From Clostridia bacterium (GTDB taxonomy: Bacteria > Bacillota > Clostridia > Oscillospirales > Acutalibacteraceae): a stretch of 32,012 bases of DNA. A program made the position numbers and the translations under genes. Every line of letters starts with the position of its first letter. The first letter of the stretch is position 1. The stretch covers positions 1 through 32,012 of the forward strand of contig JAFQFY010000049.1 in the NCBI GenBank assembly GCA_017398485.1. Direction: 5' to 3'. Shown piece after piece: positions 6,454-14,372 of this stretch. The notes under the pieces are model-generated. The model did no database searches. It was not told the origin of the DNA and worked only from the letters and a program-made list of their open reading frames with translations.

Positions 6454-7248
6454 TTATCCGCCGATCTGACAACGAAGACCGCTCTTCTGCGCCTCGGCGA
6501 GCAGCATTTGCATATGCTCATCGGTTGGCGGCAGAATGTCAGGCAGGGTGTATTCGCGGTCGAGCCACGTGTACTTATCCTGACCGAGACGGTGATACGG
6601 CAACAAGTGCAACTCCTCTACGCGCGGCAGCGACGCGGCAAAGCGCGCGATCGCACCGATCTCCGCCGGCGTATCGTTAAAGCCGGGTATGGTAGGCACA
6701 CGGATGACCAGACGTTTCGCATTGGGCGCGATCTTCCTGGCGTTTTCCAGAACGATATCGTTCGGCTTGCCGATGAACGCCTCGTGCTTGGCGCGGTCCA
6801 TGTGCTTGATATCCATGAGGAAGTTGTCCAGATGGGGTAACACCTTAGTTATAACATTTTCATAGGAAGTGAACGCGGTGGATTCGATCGCGGTGTTCAG
6901 CCCCATATCTTTGGCCGCCGCCAACAAGGCGATGGCAAACTCAGGCTGGCTGAGACACTCGCCGCCCGACAGGGTCATTCCCCCACCCGAACGGCGAAAG
7001 AAATCGCGATCCTTGACGACCTCGCGCATCACCTCTTCCACCGTGACGTCTCGTCCGATGGTTTTGGGAACACCGTTGACGGTCATGGTCTGAATGCCGT
7101 ATTCCTGCATTTCAGGGTTACAGCACCAGCGACAACGAAAGTGACAGCCTTTAAGGAACACGATGGTGCGAATGCCCGGACCGTCGTGTATGGAAAAACG
7201 CTGAATATCCGCAATGCGACCGCGCACGGAATAAATATCCTGTTGCAT
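6454..7248 (-). CDS. Radical-SAM activating enzyme of the glycyl radical diol dehydratase
   Basis: This enzyme uses a [4Fe-4S] cluster and S-adenosylmethionine to install the glycyl radical on the adjacent dehydratase. The radical-SAM motif C-HFR-C-RW-C (Cys35, Cys39, Cys42) and the GGGMTLSGGE motif (88 to 97) are clear. The protein is short (264 residues). The cysteine-rich ferredoxin-like insert found after the first motif in many diol-dehydratase and benzylsuccinate synthase activases is absent; the layout is closer to pyruvate formate-lyase activase. ATG at 7248 is preferred, with AGGTGAG 4 nt upstream; a GTG at 7257 is the alternative. It starts 15 bp after the dehydratase stop. Confidence 0.93.
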   Translation of the reverse strand: MQQDIYSVRGRIADIQRFSIHDGPGIRTIVFLKGCHFRCRWCCNPEMQEYGIQTMTVNGVPKTIGRDVTVEEVMREVVKDRDFFRRSGGGMTLSGGECLSQPEFAIALLAAAKDMGLNTAIESTAFTSYENVITKVLPHLDNFLMDIKHMDRAKHEAFIGKPNDIVLENARKIAPNAKRLVIRVPTIPGFNDTPAEIGAIARFAASLPRVEELHLLPYHRLGQDKYTWLDREYTLPDILPPTDEHMQMLLAEAQKSGLRCQIGG

Positions 7249-7263
7249 GATACTCACCTGCCG

Positions 7264-9792
7264 TTAAAATCCGGCCTGCTCGGTGCGACGAATGATATCG
7301 TCCTGCAACGAACGGGATAGTGTGGTAAACAGTGCACTGTAACCCGCCACACGCACAACCAGCGATTTATAATTCTCGGGATGTGCCTGCGCGTCCAACA
7401 ACGTTTCGCGGCTGACAACGTTAAATTGCATGTGGGAGCCTTTTTTATCAAAGTAGGTGTGCACCAAAGCGGCAAAATTCTCCAAACCCGAACGGCCGGA
7501 TAAAGCCGACGGATGGAATTTCATGTTGTACAGCGTACCGTTGGATGCGTTCGCATGGTCCAGACGCGCAACGGAGGAAGCCGCCGCCGTCGGTCCGTTT
7601 GTGTCCATGCCGGCACAGGGCGAAACGCCGTCTGCCACCGGCTCGTGCGCCAAACGACCGTCAGGGGTCGCTCCGGTCTGCGCACCAAGCGGCACGTTGG
7701 CGGAAACCGGGTATAAGCCGGCCTGATAGATACCGCCACGGGGATTTTTATGTTTCTCCACCGAGTAGGAATAGCAACCGGCCGCTTTACGAGCGAATGC
7801 ATCCACCTCGGGAATATCGTTGCCGAATTTCGGCAGAGCGTTGATCATCTTGCGCAGGTTCTTATAGCGCTCGCGCTGCTCGGCGGTCAGCACCTTGCTG
7901 CCGACAATCGCCGCAACACGTGCAATATCCTGCTCGGTGACGGTCTTGCCGGCGCTGATAAGTCCGTGCACGACCTCGGAAACGATCGCCGCAACCTCCG
8001 TCTCGCCGATCGCATCCTCTCCGAAGTTGTGGTCGAGTGCCGCCTTAAAGTCGGCCATCGTCACCTTGCGGCTGTTAAAGACCAGCTCGTTGATCGCGTA
8101 CAAACCGTCCGCGACGTTTGCCACGCCAAAGCCTTGTGGACCGGTGAAATTATACACCGCACCGCCGCATTGCATCGGCGTGCCGCGTCCGATGCAATCC
8201 TCCACCAAAGAGGACTGGAACGGCAACGGGCAAAGTTCGTTGTGCGCCATGTCGATCGCGTTGTCGGAGTTGACCATCAGCTCGATGAGGTAATCCATCT
8301 GCTTCCGATAAGCATCCAGCACATCGTCCATGCAGGTCATCTTCGTGACGTCGCCGGTCGGAATACCGACCATCTCGCCATCATCCATGCCGTTTTGGAA
8401 CACCAGCTCCATCACACGGCACATGTTGAAGAACGCGGCATCGTGCCAGCCGTCCGTCTTACCGGGGCATTGCGGCTCAACACAGCCGATGATGCAGTAG
8501 TTGCGCGCGTCTTCTATCGTCAGACCACGGCTGAGCAACGACGGGATAATGACCTCATCATTGTAGTAAGCAGGAAGACCGATACCGGTGCGCGTCAGTT
8601 CCGCCGCCTTGATGCGCAGATCGTGCGGCGAGCCGTTCCACAAACGGACGGACAGGGACGGCGCCGGCAGCATGACATGCATCGCCGCCTGCAAACACAT
8701 GAAGGAAAGATCGTTCGTCGCATCAAGGCCCTCTTTGGTCTGTCCGCCGACGATCAGGTTTTGGAACAGGCTGTACCCTGCAAAACCCTCGGCAGAAGCC
8801 GCATCACGCACTTTGTTGAGGTCGTTGAGCTTGACCCATATGCAGTCAAGCAACTCCTGTGCAAACTCCGGTGTAATACGGCCGGCATCCATATCCTTTC
8901 TAAAATAAGGATACATATATTGGTCAAAACGACCGGGAGAGATCGAGTGGCCGCTGGATTCCACCTGCAACAGCATCTGCACAAACCAGAAGGACTGACA
9001 CGCCTCCCAAAACGTCGTCGCACCGTTCTCGGGTACGCGACGACAGTTTTCGGCGATCTGCATAAGCTCCTTCCGACGCTGTGCATCGGTGCTGGCGGCG
9101 GCTTGCTCCTCGGCAAGCTTGGCATAGCGACGCGCATAAAGGATCGCTGCATCGCAGGAACGAATGACCGCCTGCAAGAAATGCTGCCGCTTGACGAAGT
9201 CACTGTCAGCAACGCTTAATTTGTCGAGCGCCTGCTGTGCCTCGCGGCGAATGCCGGCGAAACCGATGGACAACACCTTGTCGTATTGCACGCACACGTG
9301 GCCAATGCCGTTATAGAAGTAGTTGCCGGTGGTGAAAATGTTGTGGCGAATGGCGCGCAGGGTTTCGGGCGCCATGTAGCCGGTCGCCAACTCGTTAGTG
9401 GTCTTCCCTTTCCAATACTTATACGCCTCGTGCAGACGCGCCTTGGCGTCTTCCGAGATGTAAAAGGGATCCGCTTTACGGGTAGCAACGGTGTCAAATT
9501 CGCTCTCCAACCACTCAAACGAGTATTCGGGGAACACCTGGCAACCGCGCGGCGCAACAGACGCACTACCGACGATCAGTTCCTCAGGACGAATCGTGAT
9601 CGGGATGTTCTCCAAGATGTGATAGAACGCCTTGGAGCGACGGGTGACGATCGGCTCGCCCTCCGTCGACCGATAGGATTCAGTGATAAGTACGCCGCGG
9701 TCGGCCTCGATCTCGGGAGGGTTCTTAAACAAGTGCTCGATCAAACGATCGATACGCGCCGTCTTCTCCACGGTATGTATTGTATAGTTCAT
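7264..9792 (-). CDS. Glycyl radical 1,2-propanediol (diol) dehydratase
   Basis: The signature enzyme of the locus dehydrates 1,2-propanediol to propionaldehyde by radical chemistry without B12. The 842-residue protein has a PFL-like domain, the thiyl-radical and base motif GCVEP (Cys437, Glu439) and the glycyl radical loop RVAGYSA (Gly817). The GCVEP form and the His in GIGHVC (His165) match the glycerol/propanediol dehydratase branch rather than pyruvate formate-lyase, which has two adjacent cysteines. A choline lyase is less likely, given the rhamnulokinase and aldolase genes. ATG at 9792 has AAAGGAGG 9 nt upstream; a GTG at 9801 is too close to that site. No N-terminal encapsulation helix is visible, since the catalytic domain begins within about 10 residues. 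Confidence 0.95.
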   Translation of the reverse strand: MNYTIHTVEKTARIDRLIEHLFKNPPEIEADRGVLITESYRSTEGEPIVTRRSKAFYHILENIPITIRPEELIVGSASVAPRGCQVFPEYSFEWLESEFDTVATRKADPFYISEDAKARLHEAYKYWKGKTTNELATGYMAPETLRAIRHNIFTTGNYFYNGIGHVCVQYDKVLSIGFAGIRREAQQALDKLSVADSDFVKRQHFLQAVIRSCDAAILYARRYAKLAEEQAAASTDAQRRKELMQIAENCRRVPENGATTFWEACQSFWFVQMLLQVESSGHSISPGRFDQYMYPYFRKDMDAGRITPEFAQELLDCIWVKLNDLNKVRDAASAEGFAGYSLFQNLIVGGQTKEGLDATNDLSFMCLQAAMHVMLPAPSLSVRLWNGSPHDLRIKAAELTRTGIGLPAYYNDEVIIPSLLSRGLTIEDARNYCIIGCVEPQCPGKTDGWHDAAFFNMCRVMELVFQNGMDDGEMVGIPTGDVTKMTCMDDVLDAYRKQMDYLIELMVNSDNAIDMAHNELCPLPFQSSLVEDCIGRGTPMQCGGAVYNFTGPQGFGVANVADGLYAINELVFNSRKVTMADFKAALDHNFGEDAIGETEVAAIVSEVVHGLISAGKTVTEQDIARVAAIVGSKVLTAEQRERYKNLRKMINALPKFGNDIPEVDAFARKAAGCYSYSVEKHKNPRGGIYQAGLYPVSANVPLGAQTGATPDGRLAHEPVADGVSPCAGMDTNGPTAAASSVARLDHANASNGTLYNMKFHPSALSGRSGLENFAALVHTYFDKKGSHMQFNVVSRETLLDAQAHPENYKSLVVRVAGYSALFTTLSRSLQDDIIRRTEQAGF

Positions 9793-9825
9793 CGGGCACA
9801 CCCTCCTTTCGTGATTTAGTAAAAC

Positions 9826-10632
9826 TTATTTATTCAGAGCAGCCATCACGCGCTTGGTGATCTCGGCGACCAGATCGCCGTCGACAGGCTTTGCATCCTT
9901 GCCGCAGGTGCAGGTATGGCTCTCGCCGTTATGCTTGCAACGGCAGTTCTCGGTACCGAGGTTCTTGCACTTCTTGCAGCCGGGATGACGGCCGGGGATC
10001 TGCATCTTCTTGCGCAGTTCCATCAGCTTCTCAAGCTGCTCGCAGGGGATCTCCTCCACATTGCCGAGCTCACGCGCGTGCTTGCAGATAACGGCGTTGA
10101 ACTCGACCTCTTCCATGGTGAACTGCGCCTTCTGCAGGGTATTACCAACGGTCAGGGCACCGTGGTTCTTCAGCAGGAACGCGTCGTGCTTCTGAATGAA
10201 GGGAGCCAGAGAATCCGGAATCTCCATGGTGGAGGGAGTACCGTATTCGCAGGTCGGCACATTACCGATGGTCAGAACAGCCTCGGGCAGAATGTACTGA
10301 TCCAGTTCCACGCCGGCAACCGTGAACGCGGTCGCAACAGGCGGATGGGCGTGCACGACGGCGTTGACATCGGGACGCTCCTGATACACGCGCAGGTGCA
10401 TCTTGATCTCGGACGAGGGGTTGAGCTTGCCCTCGAGCTTGTTGCCCTTGCCATCAATGCGGATGATCATATCGGGAGTCAGATCACCCTTAGACACGCC
10501 GGTGGGCGTGCAATAGAACTCGTTATCGCTGACTTTGACGGAGATGTTACCGTCGTTCGCCGCGACGAAGCCGCGATCATACAGCTTGTGACCAACCTCG
10601 CAGATTTGTTTTTTGATTTCGTAAGCAGTCAT
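9826..10632 (-). CDS. fucA: Class II deoxysugar-phosphate aldolase (fuculose/rhamnulose-1-phosphate) with Cys-rich linker and C-terminal encapsulation peptide
   Basis: It cleaves fuculose- or rhamnulose-1-phosphate to DHAP and lactaldehyde. The core (residues 1 to about 212) aligns with FucA: catalytic Glu75 in SSEIKMH and zinc ligands His94, His96 and His157, with the spacing seen in E. coli FucA. After the core comes an unusual linker with six cysteines (219, 222, 230, 232, 241, 243) and histidines 234 and 239, which looks like a metal-binding knuckle. The last 18 residues (DGDLVAEITKRVMAALNK) form an amphipathic helix typical of an encapsulation peptide, so the aldolase is probably lumenal. 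AAAGGAG precedes the ATG. The nearby rhamnulokinase suggests rhamnulose-1-phosphate as at least one substrate. Confidence 0.93.
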   Translation of the reverse strand: MTAYEIKKQICEVGHKLYDRGFVAANDGNISVKVSDNEFYCTPTGVSKGDLTPDMIIRIDGKGNKLEGKLNPSSEIKMHLRVYQERPDVNAVVHAHPPVATAFTVAGVELDQYILPEAVLTIGNVPTCEYGTPSTMEIPDSLAPFIQKHDAFLLKNHGALTVGNTLQKAQFTMEEVEFNAVICKHARELGNVEEIPCEQLEKLMELRKKMQIPGRHPGCKKCKNLGTENCRCKHNGESHTCTCGKDAKPVDGDLVAEITKRVMAALNK

Positions 10633-10665
10633 AATATATATCTCCTTTATTATATAATAGACATT

Positions 10666-11871
10666 TTATTTCACAGAGGACGCCAACTTCGCGGTGTCCT
10701 TTGCAATCATAAATTCCTCATCCGTCGGGACGAGCCAGGTGCGCACGCGCGCATCGGCAGCGGAGAGATCCGCTTCGGAGCCGCGCGGCAAGGTTTCGTT
10801 GAGTTGTTCGTCGATGGCGATACCGAAGTAATCCATGTTGCGGCACACCTCACGGCGCAGATCGCGGTCGTTCTCGCCGATACCGGCGGTAAAGACCAGA
10901 GCATCCAAACCGTTCATCGCGGCAATATAGGAACCGATATACTTCTTGATGCCGTAGCATTGGATGCGCAAGGCGAGCTGAGCGCGCTTGTGTCCCTCGG
11001 CGGCGGCGTCACACACCGCACGCGAGTCACTGGAAATGCCGGATACGCCGAGCAGACCGGATTTCTTATTGAGCATCTGCTCGACCTCTTTGGCCGTCAT
11101 GCCCTCCCCCATCAAGTAGGTCAGGATCGTCGGGTCGACCGTGCCGGAGCGCGTACCCATCAGGATACCCTCTTGCGGTGTGAAACCCATCGAAGTGTCC
11201 ACCACCTTGCCGCCGTCGATGGCGGTGATGGAGGAGCCGTTGCCGAGATGGCAGGTGATGATCTTGAGATCTTCAATGTTCTTGCCCATGAGCTCTGCCA
11301 CGCGGTTGGCAACGTAACGATGCGACGTGCCGTGGAAGCCGTAGCGGCGAATGCCCTTTTCCTCATATAACTCGTAAGGAATGGGATATATGTACGCGTG
11401 CTCGGGCATCGTGGAGTGGAAGGAGGTGTCGAACACACCGACCATCGGGACTTCCTTCATCAGCTTGCGGCAACCCTCCATGCCTGCGATGGCAGGAGGT
11501 CCGTGCAGAGGATTGATCTTCACGATCGAGTAAAGATATTTGATGACCTCGTCGTCGATAAGACAAGACTGTTTGAGCTTCTCACCGCCGTGAGCCACAC
11601 GATGGCCGACCGCGTCGATCTCGCTGATATCCGCGATCACGCCGAGTTCCGGATCGGTGAGCAACTTGAGCACCCAGGATAACGCGGTCTCGTGGTCGTC
11701 GAGCTGAACGGATACCTTGTAGTTTTCCTTGCCGGGACGCTTGTGAGTGATGCTGCCGCCTTCAATAGCGATGCATTCGCACAAGCCCTTGGCAAGCACT
11801 TCGCCGCCGGGCATGTCGAACAACTGATATTTCAGCGACGAACTGCCGGCGTTAATGACCAGTACCTTCAT
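10666..11871 (-). CDS. ackA: Acetate/propionate kinase
   Basis: The 401-residue ASKHA-fold kinase shows all family signatures: NAGSSSLK near the N-terminus, VFDTSFH, GFHGTSH, LGNGSS, GTRSGTVDP and TAGIGEN. It transfers phosphate from acetyl- or propionyl-phosphate to ADP. Here it most likely completes the PduL branch, giving propionate and ATP in the role of PduW. It has no added terminal helix, so it is probably cytosolic and acts on propionyl-phosphate that leaves the shell. AGGAGG lies 6 nt before the ATG. It is the second gene of the operon. Sequence alone does not separate acetate kinase from propionate kinase. Confidence 0.96.
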   Translation of the reverse strand: MKVLVINAGSSSLKYQLFDMPGGEVLAKGLCECIAIEGGSITHKRPGKENYKVSVQLDDHETALSWVLKLLTDPELGVIADISEIDAVGHRVAHGGEKLKQSCLIDDEVIKYLYSIVKINPLHGPPAIAGMEGCRKLMKEVPMVGVFDTSFHSTMPEHAYIYPIPYELYEEKGIRRYGFHGTSHRYVANRVAELMGKNIEDLKIITCHLGNGSSITAIDGGKVVDTSMGFTPQEGILMGTRSGTVDPTILTYLMGEGMTAKEVEQMLNKKSGLLGVSGISSDSRAVCDAAAEGHKRAQLALRIQCYGIKKYIGSYIAAMNGLDALVFTAGIGENDRDLRREVCRNMDYFGIAIDEQLNETLPRGSEADLSAADARVRTWLVPTDEEFMIAKDTAKLASSVK

Positions 11872-11889
11872 GGACTTCCTCCTTTGGTG

Positions 11890-13353
11890 TTACTGTACTT
11901 TTTCGAAGCGATCGTACGCCTCGTCGTAGGCGGCCGCATTCTGCGGTTCGTAGAACTTCGGTTGTTCGGAAACGGCAATGACCTTACGAGCCTGCGCCAG
12001 ATCCTTGATCTCACCGAGGGCGATGAGCTGGACGGCGATATTGCCGGTCGCCGTCGCCTCGATCGGACCGGCCACCACGTGGGTGTTGCAAGCATCCGCC
12101 GCCATCTGACACAACAGGCGATCCTTCGTGCCGCCGCCGATCATGTGGATGGTGTTGTAGGCAAGACCCGTCACCTCACGGATAGCGTGGAATGTGTAGC
12201 GATATTTCATCGCTAAGCTCTCGTAGATGCAACGCATGATCTCACCGCGTGTCTGCGGCACATACTGGCCGGTGCGTGCACAATACTCCTGCACACGCTT
12301 GGGCAGATTGCCGGGAGAAACAAACGCGTCGTCGTCGGGGTTGATAAAACACTTAAACGGCTCGCAGGCAAGCGCCTCTCTTTCGAGATCGGCATAGGAC
12401 ACGTCGTGTCCCTCGCGAATCCACTGGCGACGCGACTCCTGGATCAGCCACAAGCCCATGATGTTCTTAAGGAAGCGCGTGGTACGCGCGAAGCCACCCT
12501 CGTTGGTGAGGTTGAATTTAAAGGAGGTCTCGTTGATGACCGGCTTTTGAAGTTCGGTGCCGAACAGCGACCAAGTGCCGCAACTGATGAAGATGAAGTC
12601 CTTATCCGAGGACGGCACGGACACGACGGCAGAACCGGTGTCGTGGGTCGCAACGGCGATGACCGGCACCTTCGGTGCGCCGAGTTCCTCGCAGATCTCA
12701 TCAGACAGCATCGCGTAGGTCTCGCCTGCGTCAATGATCCTGGGGAACAGGCGGCGCGGAATATCCAAACGGTCGATCAAGTCGTATGCCCAGTCGCCCG
12801 TATTGGGGTCAAGCAACTGCGTCGTGGAAACGTTGGTGTATTCCGCACGCTTCTCGCCCGTGAGCAGATACGCGAACAGATCGGGCATCAGCAGGAGTTT
12901 ATCCGCTTGATCAAGCACGTGCGGCTCTTTCGTACGCAGTGCGGCAAGCTGGAAGATGGTGTTGAGCGATGCGAACTGAATACCGGTACGTCCGTACAGC
13001 TCGTCTTTGGGGATGATCTCAAACACCTTATCCATCATACCGACCGTACGCACGTCTCGATAATGAACGGGGTTGTTGATCAAATGACCGTTTTTGTCGA
13101 GCAGGCCAAAATCGACGCCCCACGTGTCAATACCGATAGCATCAAAACCGCCGGCGTGCACCGCCTTGCTGATGCCCTGCTTGATCTCGTGAAACAGGCG
13201 AAGCACGTCCCAGTGGAATACGCCCGCGATCATCACGGGGTCGTTGGTGAAGCGGTGGATCTCCTCCATCTGTATACGCTCACCATCGTATGTACCAAGG
13301 ATCGCACGGCCGCTGGAAGCGCCGAAATCGAACGCCAAAATACGTTTACTCAA
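11890..13353 (-). CDS. rhaB: Rhamnulokinase (FGGY carbohydrate kinase)
   Basis: The 487-residue FGGY kinase has the two actin-like halves. The N-terminal motif DFGASSGR (residues 9 to 16) followed by GIDTWGVDFGLLD is characteristic of rhamnulokinases; ATHDTGSAV and SCGTWSLFGTEL follow. It phosphorylates L-rhamnulose to the 1-phosphate used by the aldolase two genes downstream; activity on fuculose is possible. The start is TTG at 13353 with AAAGGGG 9 nt upstream, and no better in-frame ATG exists before the DFGASSG motif. It is the first gene of the operon, about 60 nt downstream of the predicted transcription start. The TTG start may hold its level low. Confidence 0.93.
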   Translation of the reverse strand: MSKRILAFDFGASSGRAILGTYDGERIQMEEIHRFTNDPVMIAGVFHWDVLRLFHEIKQGISKAVHAGGFDAIGIDTWGVDFGLLDKNGHLINNPVHYRDVRTVGMMDKVFEIIPKDELYGRTGIQFASLNTIFQLAALRTKEPHVLDQADKLLLMPDLFAYLLTGEKRAEYTNVSTTQLLDPNTGDWAYDLIDRLDIPRRLFPRIIDAGETYAMLSDEICEELGAPKVPVIAVATHDTGSAVVSVPSSDKDFIFISCGTWSLFGTELQKPVINETSFKFNLTNEGGFARTTRFLKNIMGLWLIQESRRQWIREGHDVSYADLEREALACEPFKCFINPDDDAFVSPGNLPKRVQEYCARTGQYVPQTRGEIMRCIYESLAMKYRYTFHAIREVTGLAYNTIHMIGGGTKDRLLCQMAADACNTHVVAGPIEATATGNIAVQLIALGEIKDLAQARKVIAVSEQPKFYEPQNAAAYDEAYDRFEKVQ

Positions 13354-13408
13354 TGCAACTGTCCCCTTTCCGGATGCCTAATTCGGTATCGCACCGACGG
13401 TTATCCCT

Positions 13409-13422
13409 TTTAATCGTTCTCA
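13409..13422 (-). promoter_or_regulatory. Candidate cre (CcpA) site over the microcompartment operon transcription start
   Basis: On the minus strand the 14-mer TGAGAACGATTAAA fits the cre pattern TGWAANCGNTWNCA except at positions 4 and 13. It begins at the last base of the predicted -10 element, where CcpA binding would block initiation. Catabolite repression of deoxysugar use would make sense, but the match is imperfect. Confidence 0.35.
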
Positions 13423-13450
13423 TTATATAACAATATGTCTTTTTCGTCTA
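13422..13450 (-). promoter_or_regulatory. Predicted promoter of the microcompartment operon
   Basis: On the minus strand TAGACG (13445-13450) and a perfect TATAAT (13422-13427) are separated by 17 bp. Transcription would start near 13415, giving a leader of about 60 nt before the rhaB start. This is the only strong promoter seen for the 13-kb operon. Confidence 0.7.
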
Positions 13451-13480
13451 TATTTGGCGCAAAAAACGATAAATTAACAC

Positions 13481-13509
13481 TTGATTTTTTGCAAATAATC
13501 ATATATAAT
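13481..13509 (+). promoter_or_regulatory. Predicted promoter of the DeoR-family regulator gene
   Basis: TTGATT (13481-13486) and TATAAT (13504-13509) are spaced by 17 bp and lie 34 bp before the regulator ATG. The -10 element overlaps the middle of three phased repeats, which suggests autoregulation. Confidence 0.75.
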
Positions 13510-13521
13510 CAAAAATAATCA
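13494..13521. promoter_or_regulatory. Candidate DeoR-type operator: three direct repeats at 10-bp spacing
   Basis: The octamer WATAATCA occurs at 13494-13501 (AATAATCA), 13504-13511 (TATAATCA) and 13514-13521 (AATAATCA), exactly 10 bp apart, so all three face the same side of the helix. DeoR-family regulators commonly bind tandem direct repeats. The array covers the -10 of the regulator's own promoter and lies about 45 to 70 bp upstream of the operon -35. Assignment to this regulator is inferred from position. Confidence 0.6.
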
Positions 13522-13543
13522 CTGGAAAGGCGGTATACAACAT

Positions 13544-14281
13544 ATGCTACCCTTAGAAAGACGAAACAAGATCCTGGAAATCCTAAAATCGCGACAGGCA
13601 GCCACGGTGGACGACCTTTGCGCTGCGTTGTATTCAAGCGGTGCTACCATTCGGCGCGACTTAAACATACTCGAAAGCAACGGCCTTATTCGTCGCACAC
13701 ACGGAGGCGCTGTTCATATTGAGAGTACGGCACGCGACTTTCCTCTTTCCCTGCGCGAAAGTGAAAACCTTTCAGCTAAAGAAGTGCTCGCACAAAAGGC
13801 GCTGCCGTATATAAAGGACGGTATGACTCTTTTTATGGATTCCAGCAGCACCGTAAACCATTTAGCGCGGCGGTTGAGCGGTTTTCACAATATTCGTGTG
13901 ATCACCAACGGTCTAAAAACCGCCAGCGTCCTATCGGAAATGAACGGCATCGAGGTCTACGGCACCGGTGGACGTCTGCGTGCCACCGCCATGTCCTTCG
14001 TCGGCAATCAAGCGATGGAATTTGTGCGGCAATTCAACGCGGATATCGCCTTTATTTCCTGCCGCGGCGTCGATCCCGACGTCGGCATTACCGACTCGGA
14101 TGAAAACGAGGCAAATCTCAAGAGAATCTATATACAGAACGCTAAAAACGTCATCCTCCTGTGCGATAACAGCAAGATCGGCAAACGCTATTTCTGTAAA
14201 GTTGCGCCACTTGACGGCGTGCGCAAAATAATCACAAATGGCCAACTGCCAAAGGAATTTGTTACCAACAAAGAATTGTGA
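13544..14281 (+). CDS. DeoR-family transcriptional regulator of the microcompartment operon
   Basis: The 245-residue protein has an N-terminal DeoR winged helix (residues 1 to about 56, with RRDLNILESNGLIRRTHGGA) and a C-terminal DeoRC sugar-phosphate sensor domain with the usual DSSSTV, TNG and GG motifs and a DNSKIGK segment. Members respond to phosphorylated sugar intermediates. Here the likely effector is rhamnulose- or fuculose-1-phosphate or a downstream triose or lactaldehyde product; this is inference. The ATG at 13544 follows AAAGGCGG. It is transcribed divergently from the operon and ends before a strong hairpin shared with the opposing glycosyltransferase gene. It is not an AraC-type RhaS/RhaR regulator, so control differs from E. 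coli rhamnose genes. Confidence 0.93.
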   Translation: MLPLERRNKILEILKSRQAATVDDLCAALYSSGATIRRDLNILESNGLIRRTHGGAVHIESTARDFPLSLRESENLSAKEVLAQKALPYIKDGMTLFMDSSSTVNHLARRLSGFHNIRVITNGLKTASVLSEMNGIEVYGTGGRLRATAMSFVGNQAMEFVRQFNADIAFISCRGVDPDVGITDSDENEANLKRIYIQNAKNVILLCDNSKIGKRYFCKVAPLDGVRKIITNGQLPKEFVTNKEL

Positions 14282-14326
14282 TGCACTACATCTTGTGATT
14301 TGCGTTTTCGGGAAAGCACCAAACAT

Positions 14327-14360
14327 ACAGCGCCCCGTCGATTTGCCGACGGGGCGCTGT
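14327..14360. terminator. Hairpin terminator between convergent deoR and glycosyltransferase genes
   Basis: A perfect 14-bp stem (14327-14340 with 14347-14360, GCGCCCCGTCG type) encloses a 6-nt loop. The following sequence is only moderately T-rich on either strand, but its position between two convergent genes supports bidirectional termination. Confidence 0.75.
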
Positions 14361-14372
14361 GATTATTTCTGT

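Noticed and set aside
7249..7257. GTG at 7257 as activase start
   Set aside because: It would lie within or beside the ribosome site; ATG at 7248 has AGGTGAG at a workable distance.
7750..9219. 489-codon plus-strand frame opposite the glycyl radical dehydratase
   Set aside because: Antisense shadow of a complete, motif-bearing gene in a GC-rich region; no start signal or recognisable domain.
7264..9792. Choline trimethylamine-lyase identity for the glycyl radical enzyme
   Set aside because: The locus has rhamnulokinase, a FucA-type aldolase and lactaldehyde/propionate genes, and the enzyme lacks the long N-terminal extension of many compartment choline lyases; diol dehydratase fits better, though a structure-based residue check would be decisive.
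13354..13420. Riboswitch in the rhaB leader
   Set aside because: Only a 5-bp hairpin (13383-13397) is visible in a leader of about 60 nt; too short and simple for any known riboswitch class.
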